Origin: Parietichytrium sp. I65-24A
Taxonomy: Eukaryota; Sar; Bigyra; Thraustochytrida; Thraustochytriidae
Direction of reading: 5' to 3'
Assembly: GCA_012862575.1 (NCBI GenBank)
Contig: BLSF01000013.1
Span: 62,001 to 126,000, forward strand
Length of the DNA: 64,000 bases
Part shown: positions 18,818 through 29,573 of the stretch, piece by piece
How positions within the stretch are numbered: position 1 is the stretch's first letter
Layout of the letters: each line of letters opens with the position of its first letter
Notes under the pieces: model-generated
Databases searched by the model: none
Seen by the model: only the letters and a program-made list of their open reading frames with translations
Told to the model about the DNA's origin: nothing
Position numbers and translations under genes: made by a program

Positions 18818-18844
18818 TTTTTTTTTTTTTTTTTTGGGGGGGGG
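18818..18844. repeat. T18G9 homopolymer junction
   Basis: A run of 18 T directly followed by 9 G. Such runs are prone to sequencing and replication slippage, so its exact length is uncertain. Confidence 0.9.
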
Positions 18845-19220
18845 TAGGAAGACAAAGATAAGGTGGAAGCGATGGCGAGGGTTAGGATAGGTTGGAAGAG
18901 AGAGAAAGACGTAATTGCGCATGGGTAACGTTCATGGAGGTCAAAAAGCATATTTTTCCTCTACAGGGTGCGAAGTGTAGGTAGGCACTAGTTCCAGCTT
19001 GATCGTCACGGCCACCGTCGCTGATGATTCAACGCCTCCTTTTGTGCAGGAGCTAGGACAGCGCTAGCGGTCTTCGAGTCATTTGCTCCATCTCTTTGAG
19101 TTCAAAGGGGATCTGGAAGAAGTGAGTAGAGGAAAGACAGCGACACAGTTCGGCGCAATCCTGGGGCATCCAAGTCCCTTTTGGGAGAGCCGTGGAGACA
19201 GGCGAGTGCTTCCGGGCAGT

Positions 19221-22200
19221 ATGCGACGGCAGGTCTTCGCGCTCACTGCTCTTGCGCTGACTTGGCCGAATGGGTCCGCTGTGACTTTGGAGCCTTTCAG
19301 CGTGAGCTTTCTCACCCCGCTGAGCGATGCCCGCGATGCCTCGGAGACTGGCTGCCCTGGCTTATTTTTGGAGGGCAACAGCACCTTTACGTCGAGGTGC
19401 TTGTTCAGCGATAACCAGTATTTTGCGCTCACAGCCACGGGTTTGCTCGCAGTAAAACATTTTAACGAGCGAAATTCAAAGTATGTACCAGATCTGGCAG
19501 ATCTCCAGTGCGAGCGCAAACTGTCCGTGAAAATGTACGACAGCGCTCTCAGTGAAGCGGTTTCCATTCACAAGATGTTTGACATCATACAGGATGGTAC
19601 TCCTCACGGCATTATCGGACCTGCAAGGTCTACATCTGCATCAGGTACAAGTGTTATCTCTGGCGCGTACAATATTCCACAGATTAGCTTCTGGGCCACG
19701 AGCACCAAACTCGACGATAGATCGGAAAGCCCTACATTCCTGCGAACGATTCCGAGCGATGTAAGTTGATTTTTTATTGTGCGGGAGGGTGAAGAGAGAC
19801 TGTAATGCATTGTGCTAAAACTTTGGTTCTCGTGTACAACTGAAGGACTCAGTTGCATATGGCTTGTGCCAGTTTTGGCAGCAAGAAGGCTATGAATATG
19901 CTGCGATGATGTACGTCAGCGACAGCTACGGTAAGTTGACGCAGCATCTAGCGTTTCAATCTCGGGATGCCAGTGATTTGCTGATTGTTTCGTACTCTGG
20001 CTCGTGTCGCCGTTGTTGTTTTCTGTTTTCACAGGTGAGGGATACGAAAGCGCAGTAATGAAGCACTGCGCGAATCTTGGAATCCAGGTGACGTCATTTT
20101 CATTCACCGGTCTTGAAGCGGACACGGTCGCAACGAGGAGCCAGGTGAGCGCAATGGCTGAGGTTGGGGTCAATGTATTCCTGCTTGTGTCTGCCAGCGG
20201 AGTCAGCGTTGGGGTGGACACTATACTTCTTCGAGCGAACGAACTAGGCTTGCTTGAAGTTGGGAAGCAGTGGTTTTTCTCGGAAGCAATATCACATAAT
20301 CAGCTCGAGCTTGCGGTTAAGCAAGACAACTCAATAGCACATAAGATATCCGGGGCGATGAGAGTCATTGCCACGGGAGGCACTTCTACGAATGATGCAT
20401 GGGTTCAATTTGCGGAAGATTGGGCTTCCTTTGAAATAGACGAGTTTACGGAGTACTTTCCGTCTTACGCAGTACCAGAAAGCGACCTTTTCATCAATAC
20501 TCCCGCAACGATATCTTTGGTGCAAAATGTTGGGACGTTCATGTATGACGCCGTCATGGCATTTGGAATGATTGGTTGTTCAGTCTCAAGCACAGGGAGT
20601 ATTCCGTCTACGTTTTCTTCCGAGTTCCTTGCCACGCAAACCTCTGTCTCGTTTTCGGGTCTTACAGGAAACGTGAGCTTCAATGACGCTGGGAACCGGG
20701 ACATTAGAACGTCTGGCTTTGAGTTGTCCAATTTGTTAACCACCCTGGCGAACGACCAGTTCACCACTGAATTTAAGACCGTAGCCCGATACGTCAACGA
20801 GAGCTGGTCCATCGTGGACGGTGCGACCATTCTCTACCTTGGTAATTCCGAAGTCAAAGTCTTAGACAAGGACATTGATAGCTTCCATGTCAACTTTCTT
20901 ACGCCGCTGAGCGATGCGCGTATTTCGACTTTTGCGGATTGCGACGCGAAAGGGCGAACGTTTCTGGAAGGGAACGATACCTTCGCTTCCAGGTGTTTGT
21001 ATTCCAGTGATGAATATTCTGCGATAGTGTTAACCGGTCTGCTAGCCGTGAAACACTTTAATGAGAGAAACTCAAAGTACGTCTCTGAGCTTGCTGACTT
21101 GCAGTGCAAGCGGAACATTTCGGTCAGCATATATGATAGCAGCCATAGCGAGTCCGTTGTGATACGTGAAATGCTCAATATGCTCAAAGTCGACAACTCA
21201 ATACCTCACGCAATAGTGGGTCCCGTTCGGTCCGCGTGCTCCATCTCCTCATCGCTGATCTCTGGAGTGTATAAAATTCCCCAAATCAGCTTCTGGTCAA
21301 CGAGTACTGCACTGGACGACTTATTGCAGTACCCTTCATTCATGCGCACAATACCAAGTGATGTAAGTCGTTTAAACCGGGATGAGTGGCAAACGTGACG
21401 GGAACGCTAACTAGGGAGGCTCTATCCATAGGACACTGTTGCGTTCAGTTTGTGCGAGTTTTGGAGTGGGGAGGGATATAATTTTGCCGCAATCATTTTT
21501 GTGAGCGATAGCTACGGTAAGTGTGGACGCCGCCAATCATTGGAAGGGCCAAGTACTAGTACTGGTTTTCAAGCACTGACACATCTTGTGTATTTCAATC
21601 GACAATCGACCGACGACGACGGTACAGGTGAGGCGTACAAGGAGTCCATTGTAAAGCATTGTCTCAATCTGGGCATCCAGGTCTATTCCTTTGCATTCTC
21701 AGAAGATGAAAGCGACACAAGTGCGCTAATGGCGCAGATGGCTGCAATGGCGGCCTTGGAGATCAACGTGTTTTTGCTCGTAGCTGCTAGTGGCAGCTCT
21801 GCTGCAAGTTCAATTGTCGTTGAGGCGAACACACTAGGCCTGCTGGAGGTCGGGAGGCAATGGTTCTTTTCAGAAGCAATCACCTCGGACCAATTTGCCT
21901 ATGCAGTTTCGCAAGAGGCTGAAATTGGGCCCAAACTAGGGGGTGCAATGCGGGTCATTGCTACTGGCGGAACCTCTCACAATGAAGTGTGGGAACGCTT
22001 TGCCGCCGATTGGCCCACTTTCGTGGCATCCGAGCTCACTTCCCCGTTACCATCGTACATGAACGTGAGTGACGATATCTTCACCACAGTGTTCGCAAAC
22101 TACTCAAATGTGCAACATGTGGGGTCCTTCATGTACGACGCTGTAATGGCTATTGGTATAATTGGATGCTCGATTTCGAGCGAAGGGAGTATCCCATCCA

Positions 22201-23423
22201 ACTTTGGCAGCCAGTTCCTATCTGCCAAGTCTTCGATATCCTTCGGAGGATTAAGCGGCAAGGTGGCCTTCAACGAGTTGGGGAATAGAAACACCAGCAC
22301 GGCGAATTTCGAGCTTGCAAATTTGCGGGTGAGCTATGCATCAGGCTCCTTTTCGGCAAATTTTGTCACCGTTGCGGAGTACATTGATGGCGCATGGGAG
22401 TTATCCGAAAGCGAGACCTTATACTATTTGGGCGATTCCTCGGTGCCCGTGAGTGCCGTGGACGTTCCCGAGCACGACAGGCAGCAATCTGACTTTACAC
22501 GCGTGTTTTGCTACGTGCTGAGCTTTATCAATATTTTCACCGCGTCGAGCTTTTTGGCGTGGACATTTCGCAACCAAAGGCACACGATCATCCGAGCAAG
22601 CCAGGTCAAGTTTCTTTCCTTGGTGGCCATCGGAACCATGCTTTCTAGTGGCTCTATAATCTGGTTTGTGCAGGATGACTATTATCTGGCGGAGGAGAAT
22701 TTCAACTTTGATGTGGAGGTGGCACTTGAGAACAACAGCTTTTTAGATAGCGCCTGTTCCACTGCTTTGTGGTTATTCTCCATGGGATTTGTGTTGAGCT
22801 ACTCCAGTTTGGCGAGTAAGATCTATCGGGTTTCCAAGATTTTCGGAAATAAGACCCTGAAAAAAGTAAACATCCGCAACGCGCAGCTCTTCACGATGAT
22901 TCTTGCCTGTGCTGCTGTAGACATGATCGTCCTCCTTTGTTGGGGGAATACCGCTCCGCTCCACTATGTGCGTATTGTCCAGGCCCGCGACTCCCTGGGG
23001 TTTCCAACTCGAAGCGCGGGAAGGTGCGAATCGGATAACTACGCGCCATTCTTGATTTGCCTTGGCACGTTCCATCTCATACTTCTCTTCGGAGGCAACT
23101 ACTTTGCATACAAGACTCGCAACGTGCATACGGCTTTCTCCGAAGGCAAATTCGTGTCCATCGCAATGGTCAGCACGCTGCAAGTATACGCCCTCGCCAT
23201 TCCCATCCTTGTCATCGCGGCAGACAACCCTGCGGCAACCATGTTTCTCCGCAGTGGTGTCATCTTCATCTCCGATTTTTCGATCCTCTGCTTAGTGTTC
23301 GTCCCCAAATTCATTTACCTCCGACAAACTTCGGGAAAGACAGCCGCGAGCAGCCTCGTTTCTCCCGTGGTGATCACCCAAAACACAACCAACTTTCTGG
23401 GGCCGTCCACAGAGGATATGTAA
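19221..23423 (+). CDS. class C GPCR with two tandem ligand-binding domains and one 7TM domain, five exons
   Basis: Predicted 1,277-residue receptor. Exons 19221-19760, 19846-19930, 20035-21362, 21432-21516 and 21628-23423; introns of 85, 104, 69 and 111 nt, all GTAAG...AG. A signal peptide (MRRQVFALTALALTWPNGSA) is followed by ligand domain 1 (about 22-487). At KVLDKDIDSFHVNFLTPLSD it runs with no stop into ligand domain 2 (about 489-960), then seven hydrophobic segments (about 970-1243) nearly identical in pattern to the neighbouring receptor. Each ligand domain keeps the same two intron sites: phase 0 after the IPSD motif, and phase 1 inside SDSYG, bracketing an exon of exactly 85 nt. Domain 1 ends where the 7TM linker would start, and domain 2 lacks a signal peptide, so this looks like a clean domain duplication or gene fusion. 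Exon 3 spans the junction, which argues against two separate genes. Ligand unknown. Confidence 0.85.
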
Positions 23424-23674
23424 AAAGGCTTCCGCCCCCTGCACAACTTCGTAATAGGAGCGACGTTCAACTCTGCTCTTCTTTATTCATTTTCCAACAC
23501 ACTAAAACACAAATACACAAACCGTCCATCCATATAACCATCTATCTGCCGATCCTTCCATCCTTACGTCCGTCCAGTCCATCTTTCTTCATCCGCGAGG
23601 TCACCTGTGCAGCGTAAGGTAACGTGGCCGGCCTTTCCACCATCCCACTTTCTCATAGGATTCACTTGTCCTTT

Positions 23675-23710
23675 CCACCAAGTGCAGCGTAAACAAACCC
23701 CATCGGAAGG
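23675..23710. repeat. 36-bp dispersed repeat, copy 1
   Basis: Matches 30472-30507 at 32 of 36 bases in the same orientation, with core AGCGTAAACAAACCC. Sequence just outside the 36 bases does not match. The core word TGCAGCGTAA also occurs at about 23609. Confidence 0.75.
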
Positions 23711-23893
23711 ACCCCCAGGGGTGACATGGGTTGACCTTGGTGACCTTTCCATCCTTTCCACTTTCACCGGCCACTGCGGAACGCATTGCTGAGGAACGCA
23801 TTTCGTGCGCTCTCATTCTCCCATACATTCCCATACTATCCCACACTACCCACACACGTATACAACAACATACACACCTACCGTACCATATCG

Positions 23894-23910
23894 TACCGGT
23901 ACTCAGTACC
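23894..23910. repeat. GTAC-core palindromic motif
   Basis: Reads taccggtactcagtacc. It is nearly the reverse complement of the motif at 28489 and 42942, differing at the centre base. It lies 130 bases upstream of the LRR gene start. Confidence 0.75.
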
Positions 23911-24040
23911 ATAGACGAAGTGCAACAAAGTTGCAGCGTCCCCACAAGTGCCCCACAGCTAGCATTGTCTCTCCCTCAAGCCAGCTAGCTTCTAGTTTGT
24001 ACTCTGTACTCTGTCCCTCACAGTCCGCGTTATTGGTGCG

Positions 24041-25463
24041 ATGGTGTGGGGAAACGCTCGTCGCGGTGCCTCCGACGTGGTTTCCCGTCTGGAGAGCGCA
24101 GTCTCGGACGGAACAGTTCTCGTTCTTCCTCCATCGCGGACCTTTTCCGACGCGGACGCGTACGCTCTTGCGTCCGCGCTGTCTCGCAGCGCCGCCGCGC
24201 ACGTGCTCCTGTCCGGCCACTCGCTCTCTCCCGCCGGCGCCGCGGCGATCGCCCGCGCGTGCGCGCCGGACTCCCCGCTGCGCACCCTAGCTGTGGGGTG
24301 CGCGCGGCTGGGCGACGACGGCGCCCTCGCGCTGGTGCGGGAGTGGGGGGGCGCGCGGCTGGCGCGGCTGGACCTGGAGCTGAAAGGCCTGTCCGCGGGC
24401 GCGGCGCAGTGCCTCGCGGAGGCTGTGGAGCGAGGGTCGGCGCTGGGCGGCCTGCGCGACCTGGTCCTCGCGCGGAATGCGCTCGGCGATGATGGAGCTG
24501 CCGCGCTGGCCCCTGCGCTCGCGCACATGCGCGCTCTCGAGCTGCTGGATCTACGCGAAACTGGGCTCGGCCCTAGTGGTGTGGCAGCGCTCGCAGAAGC
24601 GCTGAACATGGCGGCCCACGCGGATTGTGAGGATGGAGACAGGGCCAAGCTGGCAATGGTTCTTGACGGGAACGCGATTGGGGACGCTGGGGCCAAGGCG
24701 ATGGCGATGGCGATGGCGATGGCGGTGTCCTCAGATGAAGGAGAAGGAGAAGGAGAAGAACGCCTCGGAGAAGAAGGTGCGGGTGCTGAGTTTGGCGGGG
24801 TGCGGGATCGGGGATGAAGGCGCGAGTGCGCTGTGCACGGCCGTGTTGGAGAGCGCGGCGCTGCAGGAGATGGAGGTGCTGCGTCTGAACGAGAACAACA
24901 TCCAAGGCGCCGATTGGCTGCACGGACTGGCGCAGTCCAAGTTGGACAGAGTCGAGCTTGCCAAGAATAAGCTCGAGCCTGTGGCCTTGCAGGCTCTGGC
25001 CAAAGCGCTGAACGAGCGTGGCGAGGAGGCTCGGCTCAAGCTTTTGGACGTCAGTATGAACAAACTGGACATCGCGGATGGCGGGGATGATAGAGAGGCA
25101 CAATTGCTTGGCGCGCTCGGGGAGCTAGCAAAGAGCGCCAGTCTACATGAAATCCGTCTACTTGGAAACGAGATCGGCGACCGCGGAGCGGTGGAGTTTG
25201 TGCAAGCCATCGGCGAGAACAGCTCTCTCAAGACGCTGTCGCTCGGCGGGGTTGGTTTGACCGTCGATGGATTTGAAAAGGTGTTGGACCATCTCGGACG
25301 CAACCAAGCATTGAAGGTGCTGGAGCTGGGCGGGAACGCGCTCGGAGACGAGGGCAGGGTCTTACTGGAAAAGTTCAAGAAGGAGTCGCGCCCTGATCTT
25401 GACGTGGCAATGGACAAAAACATGGGCTCTGACGATTCGATGCCCCCACAGCCGCCAATGTAA
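24041..25463 (+). CDS. ribonuclease-inhibitor-type leucine-rich-repeat protein with a frame change near 24.73 kb
   Basis: About 470 residues of RNI/NLRC-type leucine-rich repeats, with units like LRDLVLARNALGDDGAAALA, LLDLRETGLGPSGVAALAEA, VLSLAGCGIGDEGASALC and IRLLGNEIGDRGAVEFVQAI. The N-terminal part (24041 to about 24734) is in one frame. The C-terminal part (about 24735-25463) is in the frame one base further on. Repeats continue in register across the switch, which lies in a low-complexity stretch of GATGGC and GGAGAA units. A one-base gain or two-base loss in that microsatellite, as a sequencing error or real mutation, is the simplest reading. A 10-nt gtgtcctcag segment at 24725 would also restore the frame if removed, but it is far shorter than the introns seen elsewhere here (69-111 nt). 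The first 600 bases are very GC-rich. Such proteins are cytosolic protein-interaction scaffolds; the partner is unknown. Confidence 0.75.
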
Positions 25464-26027
25464 AAAATCAGGGCAAACTTGTGCGTGCTCACGCAAACCC
25501 GGATTTGGTTGTTTTGCTGTCCAAGTCGCCCCTATTCGTACTTTGGCCAACCTTTCCAGACCTACTGAGTAGTAATTTTGAAGGCGTTACGTTTGGCAAG
25601 GCGACATTTTCTGCTCCAGGAGACAGTGAGCTGCAGAGCACAAAGCAGAGAGCAGAAACGCGAAACTAGCTCCGCGCAGCTCTGCCTTCTGATGTTGAGT
25701 AACATGTGAATTCTGTAAACACGTGAATTCTTAATTAATGCAACTCGGACGCTACTAGCTACTAGCATGGCAAGGCAATTTTCGATGTGAGTGTATGTCG
25801 ACACCAAGCACACTCTGGATATTCGTATCCTTAGTCCTGAAAGGAGTTTTCTTTTCCCATTTCCAGCCAAGAACGTTTGCGCAATCAAATGCGTGGCGTA
25901 GTTCGACTGGGCTTTGTGTGGCACGACAAGTCTGTCTTTCAGAGTACGCGATGAAGAAATAAAAACAACACTTCCAATCTAACGGAAAACAATTATTATA
26001 CAGCGCACGGCATTGTTGGAATCCTTC
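25464..26027. other. intergenic region between convergent LRR and TBCE genes
   Basis: The 3' flanks of two convergent genes. No gene or clear repeat is seen. Confidence 0.5.
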
Positions 26028-28142
26028 TCACTGGTTTAACATAACGTTCTTGCCTTGTTCGATCTCCTGGCGCTTAATATCGGACTCTATCTTGGCCCGT
26101 TCCTCCTGCTCGCGCATTTTTGCTTCTTCCTGAGCAGCGCGCTTCTCTGCGTCCAGGCGCTCCTTCTCTGGATCTCGGGCTTCCATGATGATCTCACCAC
26201 CAGCCTTGACGCCAAAATCTACGATCGGAAAGTTATCGTCATCCATCGGGGTGGGGTGTCCAAACGACTTGCCGGTCTCGCGGTAGAATAGTGACTGAAG
26301 CTCGGTTTCAACACCAAACAATTTGTGGCAGAGAGTCTTGAGCTCCTTGACGGTCATTGAAAGCGGTAGCCTTTTGTTCACAGGCGGCACAGTGCAAGAC
26401 CGGGGATCGAAGCTGCGAATGGTGACCTTTGCGCTGTTGGAAGCCAACGAACTTCCTTGGTCTTGAGTAGCCGCTCTCTTGGCGGACTCCATCGGATCTC
26501 CGTGAAGCTTCACTAGCTCATTATACCTTGGGTTCTCTAAGAGAAAGGTCTCCTCGCTCGAATTAGCCTGGTCTGGGGATAATGTTGCACGAGAAGTGGC
26601 GAGACGCTTTAAATATAACCTTTCCGCGTCGATTCTCTCTCTCTCACTAACATCTGACCCGTTCAAGCGTGCAAGTCCTCTGACACGAGCAATAATGGTT
26701 TGACGTGCTGCTCCAGGATTTGGAGCAGTTGCTACAATAGGGGCGTCCTGTAAACGAAGCTCTCGAAGTACCGGAAAGTTGTTGAGTGCATCGATGCTAG
26801 CAGGACTGTGAATGCGCGTTCTCGCGAGTAAGAGTGTCTCGAGCGCAGCAAAAGGCTGCGAACCTCCTCCAGTGCCGTCTCCCTTGAATAACCGGGCCTC
26901 GGTGTATCTAGCCTTTTCCTTGTGCTCCAACATCGGCACCCTCAAGCCGTTGCTCATCACAATATCGATCTCGACCGGGGGAGAGGCTGGGTTCTTGAGC
27001 GCAGTCGAGTCCTTGTCAGGTGATTCGGGCTCGCCAAACTGCTTTTGCTCCTCGATTTTGCTTGCCGAACCCCCTACATCCATTGGCTTGTCAAAAAATA
27101 TCTCTTCAATTGGGTTTTCGCTGGCATTCACATGGCGAAGAGCAGGAAGACGTGAAAGCCTCCAAACCTCCGACCAGTTGGAAATTTTGTTTCGACTAAT
27201 ATCGAGGATTCGAAGGTTTCGAAAGCCCTTTGCAAACGACTCCGGGGTGAATCCTTTACGATCAATGGCCTTGATCTGCTCCTGAGCCCATGCAGCGTAA
27301 GAACCTTTCTTGTGAACCGCTTTTTCAGACTTGATGTCCGCAAGAGGATCCAGCGAATGCAAGTCGTTGTCCCCAAGCACAAGCTGCTCGAGATTTGGAA
27401 ACGACCCTTCTACGTCGAGCCTCTGAATCTGAGCAAACGACGTACCCGTTCGATTGAGGACCAAGACCTTGAGGGAGTCAAAACGATGCTTGAGGGAGTC
27501 TGGGAGGCGCTCCACCGGGTTGATTGGGAGGCCGGACTTGAGCGCGTTCCGGGCAAGACTCAAGTGCTCCAGTTCTTTCAGCTGCGTGAGAATCGATCCA
27601 ACGGTGTTCCAGTTGTCGATGAGATTGTCGGAAAGATCAAGCTCGCGAATACCCGGGCAGTTGGCGGCCAGCCAACCTGCGGGGCCAGCGGAGACGACGG
27701 CGCATGAACCCAGGGACACCTCCTTGAGCTTGCTGATCTTTTGCTTATTCCTGATCATCTCCATGCCCACCTTCTCGATCTCGACCGCCTCCCCGTTTCG
27801 CCTCCTCGGTCCTGCCTCGCCCTCCTCGTCCGCGGCATCGCCACTGCCATCGTCCGGCTCGTAGCGCTCCACCAGCGCGTCCGCGAACGACTTTCCCACG
27901 CGCAGGAACTGCGGCTTTGCGAACGACCCTCTGCCTGGCGGGCACGTAAAGTACCTGTGCTCCACGCCATCCGCATCCGTCACAGCGCCGTCGTGCTTGC
28001 CCCGCCCGTCGCTCTCCCACTCCACGCCCACCCACACGAAATCCTTCTTCTTCGCGGACGCCACCGGTCCCACGTAACGCACCACCCCGCGGAACCCTTC
28101 CTCGTCCGCCACCGCGGACCCTTCCGCAAATTCCTGGTTCAT
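26028..28142 (-). CDS. TBCE: tubulin-folding cofactor E
   Basis: A 704-residue protein with the cofactor E domain order. A CAP-Gly domain (about 16-95) shows FRGVVRYVGPV, VWVGVEWE, GKHDGAV and a GRGSF motif. Leucine-rich repeats (about 130-500) include LDLSDNLIDNWNTVGSIL and LRILDISRNKISNWSEVWRL. A C-terminal ubiquitin-like domain (about 572-657) shows LPLSMTVKELKTLCHKLFGV and an acidic, basic coiled tail follows. TBCE binds alpha-tubulin through CAP-Gly and completes tubulin dimer folding with cofactors C and D. The protein is longer than the human one (527) because of an insert within the LRR region (about residues 360-440, Ser/Pro/Glu-rich) and the C-terminal tail. The start at 28142 (MNQEFAEGS) is chosen because CAP-Gly begins 15 residues later; an upstream ATG would add 46 residues of poor quality. 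Intronless. Confidence 0.93.
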   Translation of the reverse strand: MNQEFAEGSAVADEEGFRGVVRYVGPVASAKKKDFVWVGVEWESDGRGKHDGAVTDADGVEHRYFTCPPGRGSFAKPQFLRVGKSFADALVERYEPDDGSGDAADEEGEAGPRRRNGEAVEIEKVGMEMIRNKQKISKLKEVSLGSCAVVSAGPAGWLAANCPGIRELDLSDNLIDNWNTVGSILTQLKELEHLSLARNALKSGLPINPVERLPDSLKHRFDSLKVLVLNRTGTSFAQIQRLDVEGSFPNLEQLVLGDNDLHSLDPLADIKSEKAVHKKGSYAAWAQEQIKAIDRKGFTPESFAKGFRNLRILDISRNKISNWSEVWRLSRLPALRHVNASENPIEEIFFDKPMDVGGSASKIEEQKQFGEPESPDKDSTALKNPASPPVEIDIVMSNGLRVPMLEHKEKARYTEARLFKGDGTGGGSQPFAALETLLLARTRIHSPASIDALNNFPVLRELRLQDAPIVATAPNPGAARQTIIARVRGLARLNGSDVSERERIDAERLYLKRLATSRATLSPDQANSSEETFLLENPRYNELVKLHGDPMESAKRAATQDQGSSLASNSAKVTIRSFDPRSCTVPPVNKRLPLSMTVKELKTLCHKLFGVETELQSLFYRETGKSFGHPTPMDDDNFPIVDFGVKAGGEIIMEARDPEKERLDAEKRAAQEEAKMREQEERAKIESDIKRQEIEQGKNVMLNQ

Positions 28143-28488
28143 GTTCGCCTCCCTTTTAATCTTCCGATCTTGTGCTCTTCTGGAACAACGCTCTTTGAAA
28201 GCTCTTCCCGCTGCTAGTACGCGGAGTTGAGTTCTTTCTCGTCGGTGCGAGGACAGTCCACCACCAATAGCAATAGGCAAGGTTAGACAAGGCCACTAGT
28301 TCAGTTACGCCGCGAGGACACTGTGGGTACTGTGGGTGGCACGGGAGTTATGCCGAGCTGTCCGAGCTGAGTGGGAATGAGTGGGACGACAACGCTGCGG
28401 CGGTTATTGGCGGTTGCTGCCTTACTCCTACGAGTGACAGTAGTGATTGCATAGCAATATTTATACCTGTTCGACTATTGGACTTTAC

Positions 28489-28506
28489 GGTACTCAGTAC
28501 CGGTAG
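28489..28506. repeat. GTAC-core palindromic motif (identical twin at 42942)
   Basis: Reads ggtactcagtaccggtag. The same 18 bases occur at 42942-42959. The inner 13 bases form a near-perfect palindrome. Confidence 0.85.
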
Positions 28507-29122
28507 CAGGTGATGTTGGTCATGAATCAAGATAGATGTTGGGGCTAATTCCACTACCGATAGTAATGCCGGATAAAACGGTGTAGGCCAAGCAATCACC
28601 TCCGTTTCGCAGGTGTTTGTTGTATTTTTGTTTTCCACTTTGGTCCCGAATTGGTTTCCTCAGGAAAGTGAACAGAGAGAACCTTCTTTGTTCTTTAATT
28701 TTCGCCTTCGAGTTTCCACTTGCTGGGGCATACTCTAGCCTCTACTCTAATACAAGCGAACAAGTGATCTTTATCCATAGCGAGCATCTACTGAGGGCTA
28801 CTGCGCTGGATAGTGAAACTGCGAATTTTACAGCACTATCACTATCTAATTCATCATAGGCACCCCTACCCCTATAATAGCCCATAGCCGGCACCTAACA
28901 CCAAAATAAGGCAGTGTGCACTGCAGCGAGCCGCTCATTGTTCTCAATAGCATTTCAGCCGTGTTCCACTTTACGACTCCACTGTTTCCTGAAAGAAAAC
29001 ACTGGCATCGCCGGAATCGCCTGTCCAGCACGGCTAGCATAGCTGGTAGAGATCCAATAAGCCAACCTTGTATTGTACGAACGGATAGCTATCTCTAGCC
29101 TAGTTAGCTAATAGTTGCGCGA

Positions 29123-29153
29123 GGAAAGAGAAAGAAAGAAAGAAAGAAAGAAA
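29123..29153. repeat. (GAAA)n microsatellite
   Basis: Roughly seven GAAA units, slightly interrupted at each end. It lies 420 bases upstream of the acylated-orphan gene. Confidence 0.9.
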
Positions 29154-29573
29154 CAAGGAAAGAAGGGAAGAAGTGCGCCACACAAACTTGAACACAGATC
29201 GCTTGACTCGCTTGAGTCGCATTTGATCAAGTTACCAGCTTGACGCGCAGGGATAAGTTTAGGTGAGATCCAGCAGCTGTAGTTCCTGTCATAGTGAGGT
29301 AACTGACAGTGAGTGCTCACTGTGCTCACTGTGCTCACGCAGTTGCCGCAGCTGCACTCAGCACTCAGCACTCAGGACTCCTGCTACACGGTAGGTTAGC
29401 TTGTACGACGCCGAGTCAGGGCTGTGTACTGAGTACGGAGACACAGCGAAGAACTGGTCAAACCGCTTTTGCTTTTTGGATTGAGCAAGCTGGCGTCCTG
29501 CTAGCTTATTGATTGGGCAGCCGGAGACGCACAGTTTACGCGCCTTAGGCTGCGATCACAGTCTGTACGTACT

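Larger units (their letters stand above)
18152..19220. other. intergenic region between the two receptor genes
   Basis: It holds a T18G9 homopolymer junction and a protein-like patch on the minus strand (both listed). Otherwise nothing is seen. Confidence 0.5.
23424..24040. other. intergenic region between double-domain receptor and LRR gene
   Basis: No gene is seen. It holds one copy of a 36-bp dispersed repeat and a GTAC-core palindrome (both listed). Confidence 0.5.
28143..29573. other. intergenic region between divergent TBCE and acylated-orphan genes
   Basis: No gene is seen. It holds a GTAC-core palindrome at 28489, a (GAAA)n tract, and short direct repeats of GTGCTCACT (about 29310-29340) and CAGCACT (about 29357-29375). 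It is the shared 5' flank of two divergently read genes. Confidence 0.5.

Noticed and set aside
19221-21398. Separate gene model for the first ligand domain as a secreted 7TM-less protein
   Set aside because: No stop or start separates the two ligand domains. Exon 3 (20035-21362) covers the junction, and the second domain lacks a signal peptide.
24725-24734. 10-nt intron gtgtcctcag in the LRR gene
   Set aside because: It would fix the frame, but all introns seen here are 69 nt or longer. A microsatellite indel is simpler.
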